Source of the DNA: Penium margaritaceum
Lineage: Eukaryota; Streptophyta; Zygnematophyceae; Desmidiales; Peniaceae
Assembly (NCBI GenBank): GCA_023375785.1
Contig: SZWC01004803.1
Coordinates: 63,590-127,589 of the forward strand
Length of the DNA stretch: 64,000 bases
Direction: 5' to 3'
The number at the start of each line of letters is the position of its first letter. Positions within the stretch are counted from its first letter, which is position 1. Positions 11,150-22,532 of this stretch are shown piece after piece. The notes below the pieces were generated by a model, which did no database searches, was not told the origin of the DNA, and saw only the letters and a program-made list of their open reading frames with translations. The translations under genes were made by a program, and so were the position numbers.

Positions 11150-12082
11150 TCAGACTGTTGTTATGATTGGCCTGTTAAGAATAAACGTTGAACACAATGA
11201 TGAAGTAAAAATGGATAAAAAAGATGAAGACAAACGCAAACAAGAACAAGGAAGAGGATATGCATCGCTGATCTCGACAAGATATCCTTCAGACGGCGAT
11301 CCATTTCCAAAAACCCTCAAACACGCCAATCCCGTGTCAACTCCACCCACAGTAGACGGTGAAACGGCAGGGCTGGTGATAGCCGAGGCTATTTCGACAA
11401 AGATGTCAGTAGCAGGGATAGACATAGCAGGGTCGCTAGAATGTGCTTCAGCTTGCATTTTAGTACCCGGTTTGAGTTCAATAGGAGTAGGACTAGCGGC
11501 TTTAGCGAGGGCACAATTTGGGGCTTCAGCAAGGGCGCAAGTTGGGGTTTCAGTAGGGGCATGAGCAGGGGCTGTAGGAGGAGCCTCAATAGGGATGAAA
11601 GTGGGGGCTTCAGTAGGAGCTTTAACAAGGGCTACAGTAGGGGCTTCAGCAGGGGCTTTAGTAGGGGCTTCAGTAGGGGATTCAGTAGGGACTTCAGCCC
11701 GGGCCTCAGCAGGGACTTCAACAAGGGATTCAATTAGGGCTTCATCAGGGAACTGAGCACCCTGTTTGGTAGCGGGACAGCAGGGACTGAAGTAGGTGTA
11801 GTGTTGGCTCCAACGGAAAGGTTTGTAAGAAGTACAACACCAGAAGCTATAACTTGAGCAGTTTGTGGGACGGCGCCTCTAGCCAAGTGAGCAGCAACGA
11901 CGGGAGCAACAGGTGGAGCAACAAGAACTGCAACTTCTATTGGTGCTGGATCAATGCCAGTAGTCAGACCAGCAGCAGCTACAAGTGTAGGAGGTGTTGC
12001 ACCAGGAGGTGGAGGTCTAGGAGGTGCTGCACCGAGGCGTGGGGGTCCAGGAGGTCCTACACCACGAGGTGATGTAAAATCT
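11150..12082 (-). pseudogene. Pro/Ala/Thr-rich reading frame with (PTEA)n tract, broken by a frame change
   Basis: On the minus strand an acceptor-like ACGCAG near 12082 opens a Pro/Gly/Ala/Val-rich frame (GPPGPPRLGAAPPRPPPPG, then valine-rich). Near 11750 the better frame shifts by one, then runs about 200 codons through a tetrapeptide tract (PTEAPTKAPAEAPTVA) and a less repetitive C-terminal part to a stop at 11150. The frame change could be an unrecognised intron or a frameshift. No catalytic domain seen. It could be a decayed low-complexity host gene; the opposite strand also has open frames over the repeat. Confidence 0.33.
11490..11745. repeat. Degenerate 12-bp minisatellite (ggggcttcagta)
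   Basis: About twenty variants of ggggcttcagta in tandem, with 6-bp substructure. On the minus strand they encode the Pro-Thr-Glu-Ala tract. Confidence 0.75.
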
Positions 12083-12486
12083 GCGTCTTGTAAAAAAAAA
12101 CTTCATGGTTAGTTTTCTCTGCTCTTGCATTTCACGTGTTCACATCGAACGACATGGATTGATTCTTTCCTCTTTTTCTGAGTCCTTGATGATGGTTTCC
12201 AGGCCCTAGTTTTCTTTACAAAATGCGTATGCGTGCAGTAAAATGGTAAGTGCATTTTCCTGAAAAAAATTGAAAAAGACTCAGGCTCTGTACTTACCAG
12301 CTGTTTCAAACTCTTGCACTCGGTGACGAGTTAATTGGCACGGTAAGACTTGTACAGTAGACAAGGTGTCTTGATTTCTTTGTTAAACTAGAACACAGTA
12401 CATACAAGGAAATCACAAAGCATGGGTTGTTGTTCCCTATGAAGATTCAACGTCATCCACGGTTGGAAGAAGAACCTATCAAGGTG

Positions 12487-12491
12487 GAGGG
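12487..12491. repeat. Target-site duplication of copia B, left (gaggg)
   Basis: Matches 32312-32316 exactly, directly outside the outer ends of the two B LTRs although they now lie almost 20 kb apart. Confidence 0.85.
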
Positions 12492-13128
12492 TGTTGAAAT
12501 GGTATGCACCTTGTCTACTGCCTAGCTGGCTAGCTGCACATACAAAAAAGGCATGCACTTCTCTATGGAGAACGTCCCCTTGGTCTGTTCTCAGATGGGC
12601 CAAGAATGCACTACCCATAATTGGTATGACCCCTGTAAATCATAATAGGCCTAGTTGAATAGGCGCTGCAATCTCATGTGAGAGATTGTGGGTTCAACCC
12701 CGGCAACAGTCACAATTTCCTTTGCGGCCCAAACTGGGACAGGAAGCTTCTTGGAAGCTTACTAGAGCCTGCCTTGAGGATGACAATTGGCGGTCTAAGG
12801 ACGTGCCAAGTAAGACAGTAGGTTGCGATTGGCTCCAGTGGAGCCACTACAAGCAGAAGCTTTAGCAAAGCTCTGCAAGTATAAGAGCCTGTACCTTGCA
12901 TGCATCCATTTACAGTTCTTGCCCTTGAGACTCCTCACAGAGTGTCCAACCAAAGGTAGACACTAAAGACCATCATGCGGACTTCGTGAGGTTGCAAACC
13001 AAACGAACCTAAAGTGTGGATCCCTCGTTCTAGGGTGATATGTTATCTTGGTTGCAATACCAAGAGTGGTTGGCGGCCTCCCATGTTGGGACCCGTTTTC
13101 TAGACCGTTGCTATCGAGCACATTGACA
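12492..13128 (+). repeat. Copia B 5' LTR (637 bp)
   Basis: Begins tgttg and ends tgaca. Contains a tRNA-like segment (about 12650-12715) and a TATA-like tataaga at 12880-12886. The same order is recognisable in the split 3' LTR. Confidence 0.85.
12650..12715 (+). other. tRNA-like segment inside the copia B LTR
   Basis: A box-A-like ggcctagttgaat is followed by a possible anticodon stem (caatctc paired with gagattg) and a B-box-like gggttcaacccc. The other B LTR has a diverged copy near 31835-31895, so it belongs to the LTR. It resembles the head of a tRNA-derived SINE. Confidence 0.45.
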
Positions 13129-13130
13129 AA

Positions 13131-13145
13131 GGGTTATGGGCCAAC
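13131..13145 (+). other. Copia B primer-binding site, anticodon-arm type
   Basis: gggttatgggccaac lies two bases after the LTR. It is complementary, with one mismatch, to the anticodon arm of plant initiator tRNA-Met (gtgggcccataaccc). Confidence 0.75.
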
Positions 13146-13556
13146 ACTTTTGGTTTTAAGGCACGCTTCCAAAACTGGCTCACACATGGTCATGCAGGGT
13201 GCACATGTACAACGGGTACATGAAGATCGGACGGCTCCAATTTGCTCCTCGGCTCCATGAGCTTCAGATAGGATGCGCGCACGGGACAAGCTAGGGGATG
13301 AGGACTAGCTTTGCCCACATTGAACAAGACCCTCGAGCCCCGACGGGATAAATCTCTACCCCTTTAGAAGGTGGTACGACCGCGAGTCTGTCTTTCTCAC
13401 GATGGCACCATTGCCTTAGGGAATCATCGGCAGGAGGGGCATGCAACGGAACCAACTGCACCTTTGAAAACGGTCACAACCAGGATCCTCATCAGCCTCA
13501 TCGACATCGACGAAACAGAGTAACAGTGAAACAGAGAAGATGAACAACCGCAGGAG

Positions 13557-16500
13557 ATGACGGATCCGACTCAAAGCCACCTTGAGGTAGGTATGTCCAA
13601 ACTCACGAGGATAGGTTTTCCCTTGTGGAAATGGCAGTTTGAGATTGTCATGAACATGCGTGGCTACCTCGACATCCTAAAAAGGACCAAGACAGCACCC
13701 ATTGATGTGATAGTGACCACGCATGCGGCCGACATTGCAGCATGGACGATTATGAACAACATGGCTCTTGCCATAATTGTGACTCCCATCAACGTGACTT
13801 AACACTCCCACATCACAGGATTTACGTTGGCTGCCGAGGCCTACGCAGAACTCTCACGCGTGCATCAATCAAACGCCCTAGTAAACTGACTCTTCATCTT
13901 CCAAAGGTTGACATCGATGAGGTTCAGCAAAGGAGAATCGATACCCGCATTCTTGCAGTCGTTTGACAAAGTGCTGCAAGATGTCCAGCAAATGGAATGG
14001 AATCTCGACTCCAATGTGCATGCCATGATCTTTCTGATGGCGCTGCCATAAAGCCAAGGGTCCTTGATCACCATATTTGGCGGTTGGAAGGAGGCAAATT
14101 TGACGTATGAGGCCGTCGCCGAACACGTCCGCAATGAGTCTATGCGACGCAGTGGCACTGAGGCAAACATCTCAGCCTATGCATCTCGCTTCAATGGACA
14201 AAGTGCAAGCTCTCGCTCTAGTCAAGGCAATAGCGGAAGTGGTGGTGGTTGAGGGAAAGGCAATGGTGGCGGGAAGAGTTCCAAGAAGCCCGCCAACTGT
14301 CACAACTGTGGCAAGGTTGGACACTGGGCTAGGGACTGCCGTAGTCCCAAGAAAGAAGGCGGGAACAAAGGTGGGAATGAGAAGAAGGAGCTCACCAACA
14401 TGATGGCTAGGAGGATGCCCATAAATGGGGCAATGATCCTTAGGTCTGGGCATTCGCCCTTGACTCGGCCACCAACCACCACTCATCAAAAGAGAAGGGT
14501 GGAGTTTTTTCCATGGCCGAATCTGTCATGCGCATCAAGTGAGCAAACGGTGGCGTCGTCCAAGCCATGGGCGAAGGGGACAAGGTAATCACGTTCAACG
14601 TGAACGGTGTGGAGAAGGCGGTCAACCTTCAAAAGGTGGTGTACATGCCCTCCTTTATTGCCAAATTGCTGTCAGTCTCACAAATCATCGACAACAACAT
14701 GACAGTGGTGCTCACCAACAATGAAGCCGTGGCCCTAAAAAAAGAGGACATCCAGATTGTGTCCACCAAAGACGACCTCATGCTTCAAGTTCCAAGAGTT
14801 GATGGCCTCTACGTGCTTCAAACCAAAGTCACCAAGGCATCGGATGAGGGACTCGCATGTACCACCGAGACAATGGCACTGGAGCCAAAGGATGCACCGC
14901 CGGCGACCGTTGCGGCTGCCACATCAACTAAGGACACTGACGCTGAGTTGTGGCACCGGCGATCTGGCCAAGTGGCCAACAGCACGCTGTAGAAGATGTA
15001 AGAGCAAGAGGTTGTCCACGGAATGAAAGGGTGTACCATGAAGCATGGCAAAGGGTGTATATTGTGTGAACTCCAAGGGAAGGCAAAGAAGAAGTCGTTT
15101 GGAAGAGGAGGTCAACAAGCAGAGCATGTCTTGGAACTGATACACAGTGACGTGTGTGGACCCTTCCACACACCGTCAAACAGAGTAAGCAAGTACTTCC
15201 TGACCTTCATTCACGACCACAGTCGCAAGTTGTGGATCTACTTCCTCAAAACAAAGGGAGAGGTCAAGGAGAAGCTCCTTGACTTCATCGCCATGGTGGA
15301 GCGGCAAATGTCCAAGAAAGTGAAGATGTTCCAAAGTGACAATGGGGATGAGTACAAGGCATGCGAGCCTTGGCTCAAGCATCATGATATCCGCCATGAA
15401 CAAACCACCCCTTACAGCCCCCAAAAGCAACGGCGTTGCCGAGAGGATGAATCAGACCCTGCTCGACATGGTGCAAAGCATGCTCTTCGACGCCCAGCTC
15501 CCACCTCGCTTTTGGCCATAAGAACCAACAATGGCCTACTACCTCTTGAACCTTACACCAACAACCGCCTTGCGTGGAAAGGAGCAAGACAAGCAGCTGA
15601 AGATCCCACAAGAAGCATGGTTGTGAAAGAAACCCAATGCATCTCATCTGAAGGTATTCTGGTCAACTGCATGGGTGAAGATCCAGTCGGGAGAAGGTGG
15701 AGGCAAGCTTGACGCACGTTCCAAGAAGTGCGTCATGGTTAGGTACAACAAATCACACAAAGCCTATCGGCTTTGAGACCAGGCAGCAGGCAAGCTCCTC
15801 AGGAGCCGCGACATCGTGTTCAACGAACACACCCTTGGAAAGGGAGAGCTGCTGGACCTGATCCTCGCTCACAAAACGGGAGAGTGGATAGTGTTGCTCG
15901 AGTCCGGAGACCAAGCACCCGACAACTGGCATGCTTTGTAAGTAGGTGGTAGGAATGGGAGAGTAGTTGTGGAGGATGATGCAACATCTCACATGGACGC
16001 GGATTTCGAGAAGTTGGGGGCTTCCGAGTCTGACTTGGAGTCTGACGACTCTTCTGACGATGACGACGATGACAAACCACCACCTGTGGAAGCACCGGCA
16101 CCAAAGCAAGAAGCCGCACCAGCATCCGGCGCAGTTTGCGACCAAAGAAAGCACCTTTGTAGTATGAGGATGATTGGACCGGCCTTAGATGGTCATGCAT
16201 GGCGCAGGGGGAGCCATCCACAGTGGCGGAGGCAATGAATGGCCCAAATGCGGCCAAGTGGAAAGAGGTAGTGGACAACGAGCTCGCATCCATTGCCCAG
16301 AATGGTACGTGGGTGCTAGTGGATAGACCCGGCAATGCCCACGTGGTGGGATCCAAGTGGGTCCTCCGAGTGAAGAAGAAGCAAGACGGCAACATCGACA
16401 AGTTCAAGGCAAGGGTAGTGGCTAAGGGGTTCTCTCAACGCCTGAACTTTGAGTGCGATGAGAGGTTCATGCCAATTGTGACCTTTGGCTCGATCTGATC

Positions 16501-16944
16501 TCTCCTTGGCATTGCAGCCGCAAAGAACATGGAGATACACCAGATGGAAATCAGGACAGCTTTTCTTTATGGGAAGCTTGCCGAGGAAGTGCTGATGGAG
16601 GTGCCCGAAGGAGTCAAAGCTCCCAAGGGTAAGGTGTGCAAGTTGGTGAAAGCGCTCTACGGGCTGAAACAGGCCCCATGGATGTGGTGTGAAGAGATGG
16701 ATCGTTTCATGACCGGTCTCTCCTTTGCACATTGCCAGAATGACCTGAGCATGTACGTGCACAACGATGGGAGAGGGTTGATGCTGGTTGTGCTGTACGT
16801 GGATGATCTAATCATCTGCTCGTCTTCGGTCGAGCTGCTGGATGAGTTGAAGTCTGACCCTGGCAAAAGGTTCAAGATGAAGGACATGGGTCCTCTCGAG
16901 AACTACCTTGGAATCACCATCCATTGCAACCGAGTAGCAGGCAC
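13557..16944 (+). pseudogene. Copia B gag-pol, 5' part, broken
   Basis: Decayed Ty1/copia polyprotein. Gag starts at 13557 (MTDPTQSHLEVGMSKLTRIG) and is broken near 13800. The zinc knuckle is at about 14296-14340 (CHNCGKVGHWARDC). Protease remnants and a GAG-pre-integrase segment (ELWHRR) end at a stop near 14992. The integrase core begins at 15023 (HSDVCGP, FQSDNGDEYK) and shifts frame near 15430, before its last Glu (NGVAERMNQTL). An acidic linker and the reverse transcriptase follow (16199 on), with YVDD at about 16797. The frame ends in VAGT at 16944, where the LTR of element C begins. The copy cannot encode a functional polyprotein. Confidence 0.88.
16941..16944. repeat. Target duplication of copia C, left (gcac)
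   Basis: gcac is repeated at 23513-23516. Joining the two sides restores an uninterrupted copia reading (VAGT then IEPNQT). Copia usually makes five bases, so one base may have been lost. Confidence 0.7.
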
Positions 16945-17912
16945 TGTTGAAAAAAAACTGCCCCTCCGCATGCCCAAGTGCGGCGCCGGGAGGCGCCGAT
17001 GTGCTGCTAGAATGTGGAAACGCCACTCCGGTGGATCTGGTGACTCAATGACTGCTTGGATCCTCAAATGAAGGATTGTCTCTGAAAGTTGACAAGTCGC
17101 TGAATCCGGTGGAAGTTGTTTCACCGGAATCGGACAAGTATCGAGGGAGATATGGCCTTCCAAAGTTGGGGTATGCGCAACGGCTCTGGGAGCTGGCTGC
17201 GACTCGAAATCCGGTCGATAATCGACCAGACCGAGTAACAAAAATACCATCTGGAGAAATTGCTCCGAGGCGTCCGGTGGATGATCTGCCTGATCAGGTG
17301 GATCGTCCACCGGTTCCAGTAGTGCAGGTTGTTAGTCAGGGACTTCGCCAAAAACCTTGCTCGACGTCCGAAACTCAGTAGTACGTTTTGTTACTCGGGG
17401 ACTTCGTCAAAATTCTGACTGCAGTTCCACGGACAGGTTTCGAACCAAGTCACACCCCATCACCAAACACGACCCAAAATTGGGTAGGGTGCGTGGAAAC
17501 AATGCAGGGGAACCCCACACCATGTGCAATGGGATATGCGCCTTGGGAAAGGCGCTTCGCACGTGAATGAAGACGCCAGAGCGAGTGGCGGCGTCAGGCT
17601 TCTGTGGTGGGTGAGACCTGCGCTTTGGCAAGCATAACTTGGGCTACGCTTGACCGAATTGCGCACGGTTTGGTGCGTTGGAGAGCTCATTACTATCCCT
17701 ATAAATGTTGTCATCATTTTTATGTTAAAAAACTAACGCAAAACAATGTTATTCCCTTGGAAAACTGACTGTCTATAAATTCCTGCTCACATAGCGTGAG
17801 GCGACCAGAAAGCTCACGCTCAGTCTCAGATTCGCCCAAAAACAGTAGACGTGAATCAATAGATCCTATCAGACCAACGTCAGAACCATACCACACGGAT
17901 CTCATCGTAACA
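16945..17912 (+). repeat. Copia C 5' LTR (968 bp)
   Basis: Starts tgttgaaaa and ends gtaaca; other copies of the family end ctgaca. A TATA box (tataaat) lies at 17700-17706, with the presumed transcript start downstream. Confidence 0.88.
17700..17706 (+). promoter_or_regulatory. TATA box in copia C 5' LTR
   Basis: tataaat in the context ccctataaatg. The same motif occurs at 23300 in the 3' LTR and at 36276 in element D; D's 3' LTR has tataag at 41658. Confidence 0.6.
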
Positions 17913-17914
17913 AA

Positions 17915-17929
17915 GGGTTATGGGCCCAC
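17915..17929 (+). other. Copia C primer-binding site, anticodon-arm type
   Basis: gggttatgggcccac is a perfect 15-base complement of the anticodon arm of plant initiator tRNA-Met and starts two bases after the LTR. It implies priming by a cleaved half-tRNA, as known for Drosophila copia. Confidence 0.82.
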
Positions 17930-18033
17930 GGGTCTGAACGCCTCCAACGTTCACGTCTTCCGCAGCGCACGGGATCGTCATCTTGGACGTCGATGTGATG
18001 TTCTGAGAACTCGTCGGAGTAGCAGCTGCACAC

Positions 18034-21000
18034 ATGGCGCAGAAGGAGACGCAGCCCATTCAGAAGTATGCGGGCGACCCGGGCTTTGGGCTATGGAGGT
18101 GGTAGTTCGAGCTGCACCTCTTGCATAAGGGGCTGCTGGAAGTCATGTTGGGAAAGGAGGTGCTCACAGAGGCGACTGCTACGGATGCGGAGAAGCAGGC
18201 CTTTAAAAAGAAGAACACAGAGGCGCTCATGCTCCTGGTGTCCGGGACGGCCGAGTCGTAGTGGTGGTACTTCCAAGGTTGCAAGTTGGCAGCCGAAGCT
18301 TGGCAAAAGCTCTGCGCCATCCACCAATCCAAGTCACTCGCGAACAAAATCTTCGCAATGAAGCGGCTCCTAACGGTGAGAATCGAGGAGGGAGATGATG
18401 TCATCTCTGCCATGCAGCAGATCGAGTTGCTCGCCTCGCAATGCAACGCCGTGGGGTGGAAGATTGTCACACAGCTGCAGGCAAGGGCTCTCCTCATGGC
18501 CCTACCTGACAGTTGGGGCCCACTCATCACTGTCCTCGGAGGATGGTCGGAGGACAAGCTCACCTATGGCGCTGTCGTAGAGTACATCCGCAACGAGGCG
18601 CAGCGTCGGAGCTGCAGGGATTCCTCGTCTTCCTCATCCGCCCTCGTCACCAAAACACATGGTGGCGGAAGTGGGGGCAATGGAAGTGGCGGAAAAGGCG
18701 GCGGTAAGAAGGGCGCCAAGAAAGGCGCATGCCGCAACTGCGGCAAAGAGGGCCATTGGGCCCGTGAGTGCTCGGAGGAGGCAAAGAACGGCGGCAAAAA
18801 CAGCAAGGGCAGGTCGCTCCTCAACGGCAACAATAACCACTTCCTCAAGAAGTCCAACAGGCGGTGCCTGGATTCCAGGGCCAAAGAGTACACCCAAGTC
18901 GAGAAGGTGGGGCTCGTCACCTACGAGAAGTCCTCCAAGTCCATGGTGGTCGCGAACGACAAAGTCGAGCCGGCGGCCGGCCAAGGTAACGTGGAGGTGG
19001 AAGTCGTGGTGGGCGGTAAGAAGGAGCTGTGCACAATCCGTGATGTGCAACACGTCCCTGGCCTGGATGACATCCTGAGTGTCAGGAGCTTGACAGACAA
19101 GGGGTGTGAGGTGCTCTTCCGCAGGAAAGGCGCGGTGGTGCGCATTGACGGCGACAACGAGGTCGTGCTGGAGGCGAAGCGTGAGAGCGGTCTCTACATT
19201 GTGGAGACCAAGGTGGTCCCCGCGGCATCGAATGCAACGGACTCGCAAGAGCGTGTCGTCGACATGGCCAAGGGAGGAAGCGCTGATCTGGAGCTCTGGC
19301 ACCGGCGGTTGGGGAATTTAGTACCCGCAACTGTTAAGGCGATGGCGAAGCGCGACATGGTGCGCGACCTTGTCATCGACGCTGCATACGCGGCAGTAGA
19401 TGTAGCAGCGCACAAAAAGTGTGAGCCTTGCATTTTGGGCAAGGCGTGGCACAAGCCGTTCAACGAGAACAAGGCTGGCGCAAAGGACCTGCTGGAGGTC
19501 GTGCACAGCGACGTGTGTGGACCGTTCAGAACGCCGTCAAATAGCGGCTTGAGATACTTTGTCACCTTTATTGACGACTGCAGTAGAAAACTTCGCGTGT
19601 ACTTCATGAAGCGGAAGGGCGAGGTCCTAGACCGGCTGAAGGAGTATGTCGCAGCAGTGGGAGGCAGACTGGCCGGAAGGTCAGAGCGCTACGCAGCGAC
19701 AATGGCGGAGAGTACGTGCGCTACAACGGGTGGATGAAGCAGTAGGGCATCAAGTGGGAACCCACTATGCCGTACTTGCCACAGTCCAACAGAGTGGCGG
19801 AGCGGGCAAGCCAGACGCTGCTCAATATGGTGCGGACCATGCTTGTGGATGCGGGGTTGCCACCAGGGTTCTGGGCGGAGGCTGTGCGTACAGCAAGCTA
19901 CACCATCAACCTCACCCCAACAGCGGTGCTGAAGGGTAAGGGCGGCTGGAAGACGTCACAGGAGGTTTGGAGCGGGCGCAAGCCAGACGTGGCACACCTG
20001 AAGGTGTTCGGGTGCAAGGCGCACGCGATGGTGCAGGCGGCGCAACAACGCGACGGCAAGCTGGAACTGCGGGCGAAGCTGTGCTTGTTCCTTGGCTACG
20101 AGAGTGCGCAAAAGGCGTATCAGCTCTAGGACCCGCGCACGCAAGAGATCATTTGCATTCGTGACGTCGAGTTTGACAAGCAGCAAAGCTTCAGTAGCAG
20201 CAACAACAACATGAGCGTCAGGAACACTCCAAAAGAGGGGGAGTTGTTCGAGCTCCTTGACTACGAGGAGGAGCCAGCCGACGCGGAGGTCGATGATGCG
20301 GTGTCGGAGCACGGCGGTGCAGCAAGTGCAGCAGCCGACACAGAGGAATCCGACGATGATGTAGCTGGGCTGGAGATCCGGCGGAATGATCCGTCGAAGA
20401 AAGCACCGTGGGTGCCGAAGCGTGCACTCCCGGTGGAGTTTGCGTTGGGCGTCGGAGAAAAATCCTCTGGACGTGCCGCCCGTCTGGTTGACGATTCACC
20501 GGAGCAGACTAAGTCGGAAGGATCGCAGCAGAGCGACGAGACGCCGCCAAGACTACCGCGCCACAGCGGGAGGCAGCGGAGAGCGGGGAAGCATTTTGAC
20601 GCAGGCACCAATCGATGGATCTGCATGATTCGGTGCATGCTGGCTGCATCAACGAAACCGACGACCGTGCAAGAGGCGCTTGCGCGGCTCAAGGGGGAGA
20701 AGTGGAACACCGCCATCAAGTCGGAGTTGGCTTCCATTGCTGAAAATGACACGTGGTAGCTGGTTGCCAGGCCGAAAGACGCCAAGGTCATCGGCTCCAA
20801 GTGGGTCTTCAAGACCAAGTTCACGAAGGAAGGTGTGGTTGAAAAGTACAAGGCGCGGCTCATGGCGAAGGGGTACGCACAGCATAAGGGCAAACACTAT
20901 GATGAGACGTTCGCCCTCGTCGCCAAGTTTATAAGCATCTGGGCGATCCTTGCGGTGGAGGTCGCGAAGGACATGGAGCTCCACCAAATGGACGTGAAGA

Positions 21001-22489
21001 CGGCCTTCCTCAATGGCATCATCGACAAGGAAATCTACATGGAGGTGCCGGAGGGGGTGGGAGCACCGGAGGGCAAGGTGCGCAAGCTGCGTAAGTCCTT
21101 GTACGTGCTAAAACAATTGCCCCAATGTTGGTACCAACAGATGGAAAGCTTCATGGCACAACTCGGCTTCAAGCGTTGTGAGGCAGATCACAGTGTGTAC
21201 GTGCGGTGCAAGAAGAAGCTCCATCAGATTGTCGCACTCTACGTGGACGATCTGATCTTGTGCTCCTCAGACCTGCCGAGCCTACAGCAGCTGAAAGAGC
21301 AGCTGAGCAGCAGGTTCCAAATGTCGGACATGGGGGAGCTGGAGTTCTACCTCGGGGTGAGCGTTACGCGGAACCGGAGGGCGCGCACGCTTGAGCTGGG
21401 GCAGGCCAAATACGTGGCCGATGTGCTGAAGCGCTACGNGTGCGGTGCAAGAAGAAGCTCCATCAGATTGTCGCACTCTACGTGGACGATCTGATCTTGT
21501 GCTCCTCAGACCTGCCGAGCCTACAGCAGCTGAAAGAGCAGCTGAGCAGCAGGTTCCAAATGTCGGACATGGGGGAGCTGGAGTTCTACCTCGGGGTGAG
21601 CGTTACGCGGAACCGGAGGGCGCGCACGCTTGAGCTGGGGCAGGCCAAATACGTGGCCGATGTGCTGAAGCGCTACGACATGGAGGACTGCAAACCAGTA
21701 TGTAGTCCTGTCTCCACGACCTGTGAACTGAGTGTGGCAATGGCGTCGCAAACAAAAGAAGAGCGGGAGGATATGACAGGGGTGCCCTACCAATCGGCGG
21801 TGGGCAGCCTCATGTACGCCATGGTGGCGACTCCACCGGACCTGGCCTACGCGGTGAACAAATTGAGCAGGTACGAGACCGATCCATGGCCAGTACACTG
21901 GCAAGCGGTCAAGAGCATCCTCCGCTACCTGTAGGCAACGCTGCACGCGCGCCTGAGGTTCGACGGCAAGGGGCGGGCGGACCCCTTGCGTCTGGTCTGC
22001 TACACGGATGCAGACTACGCTGGGGATGTGGACAAGCGGAAGTCCACATTCGGATACGTGTTCTTCCTCGCTGATGCAGCGGTCTCGTGGTGCAGTAGGA
22101 AGCAGGACTGCGTTGCCACCTCCACAGTGGAAGCAGAGTACATCGCGCTGGCCGAGGCGGTCAAGGAGGCGGTGTGGCTTCGCAGGTTGCTGGGGGAGCT
22201 GGGCGTGCTGCAGCTGGAGCCTACGGTGGTGCAAGATGACAACACTGGCTCCATCTCGCTGACCAACAACCCGACACAGCACAGGAGAACAAAGGACATC
22301 GCCGTGCATTATCACTATGCATGGGACATGGTCGAGAAGGGGCAGGTGATGCTGCAACACTACAGCACGCACAACATGCTTGCGGATTGCTTGACCAAGG
22401 CGCAACCCGCGGACTGGCACGCGATGAGCGTGGCCGAACTTGGGATGACCAGCTATGACGGGCTGGAGGGCACAGCGAGAGATGGGTGA
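18034..22489 (+). pseudogene. Copia C gag-pol polyprotein, broken by stops and a frameshift
   Basis: Domain order is typical of Ty1/copia. Gag starts at 18034 (MAQKETQPIQKYAGD). The zinc knuckle CRNCGKEGHWAREC is near 18730. Protease-like and GAG-pre-integrase regions follow (ELWHRRLGN; CEPCILGK). Integrase has HSDVCGPF and FIDDCSRKL, a frameshift near 19650 across the DNGGEY region, and the distal Glu motif changed to NRVAERASQTL. The linker is acidic. Reverse transcriptase has KWVFKTKFTKEG, QMDVKTAFLNG and LYVDDLILCS. RNase H has CYTDADYAGD, STVEAEY and DDNTGS. In-frame TAG stops lie at 18103, 18259, 19743, 20126, 20757 and 21932. All but the one at 20126 correspond to CAG codons in the sister element D. 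The frame is continuous across 21439 once the duplicated block is removed. Confidence 0.9.
21201..21677. repeat. Assembly duplication around a single N (238 bp repeated exactly)
   Basis: Bases 21201-21438 and 21440-21677 are identical and separated only by the N at 21439. Collapsing them gives one uninterrupted reverse transcriptase frame, so this is an unmerged contig overlap. Confidence 0.93.
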
Positions 22490-22532
22490 GAGCAAGCAGG
22501 AGCAGCGGGCATGGCAGGTGCAAGGGGGAGAA

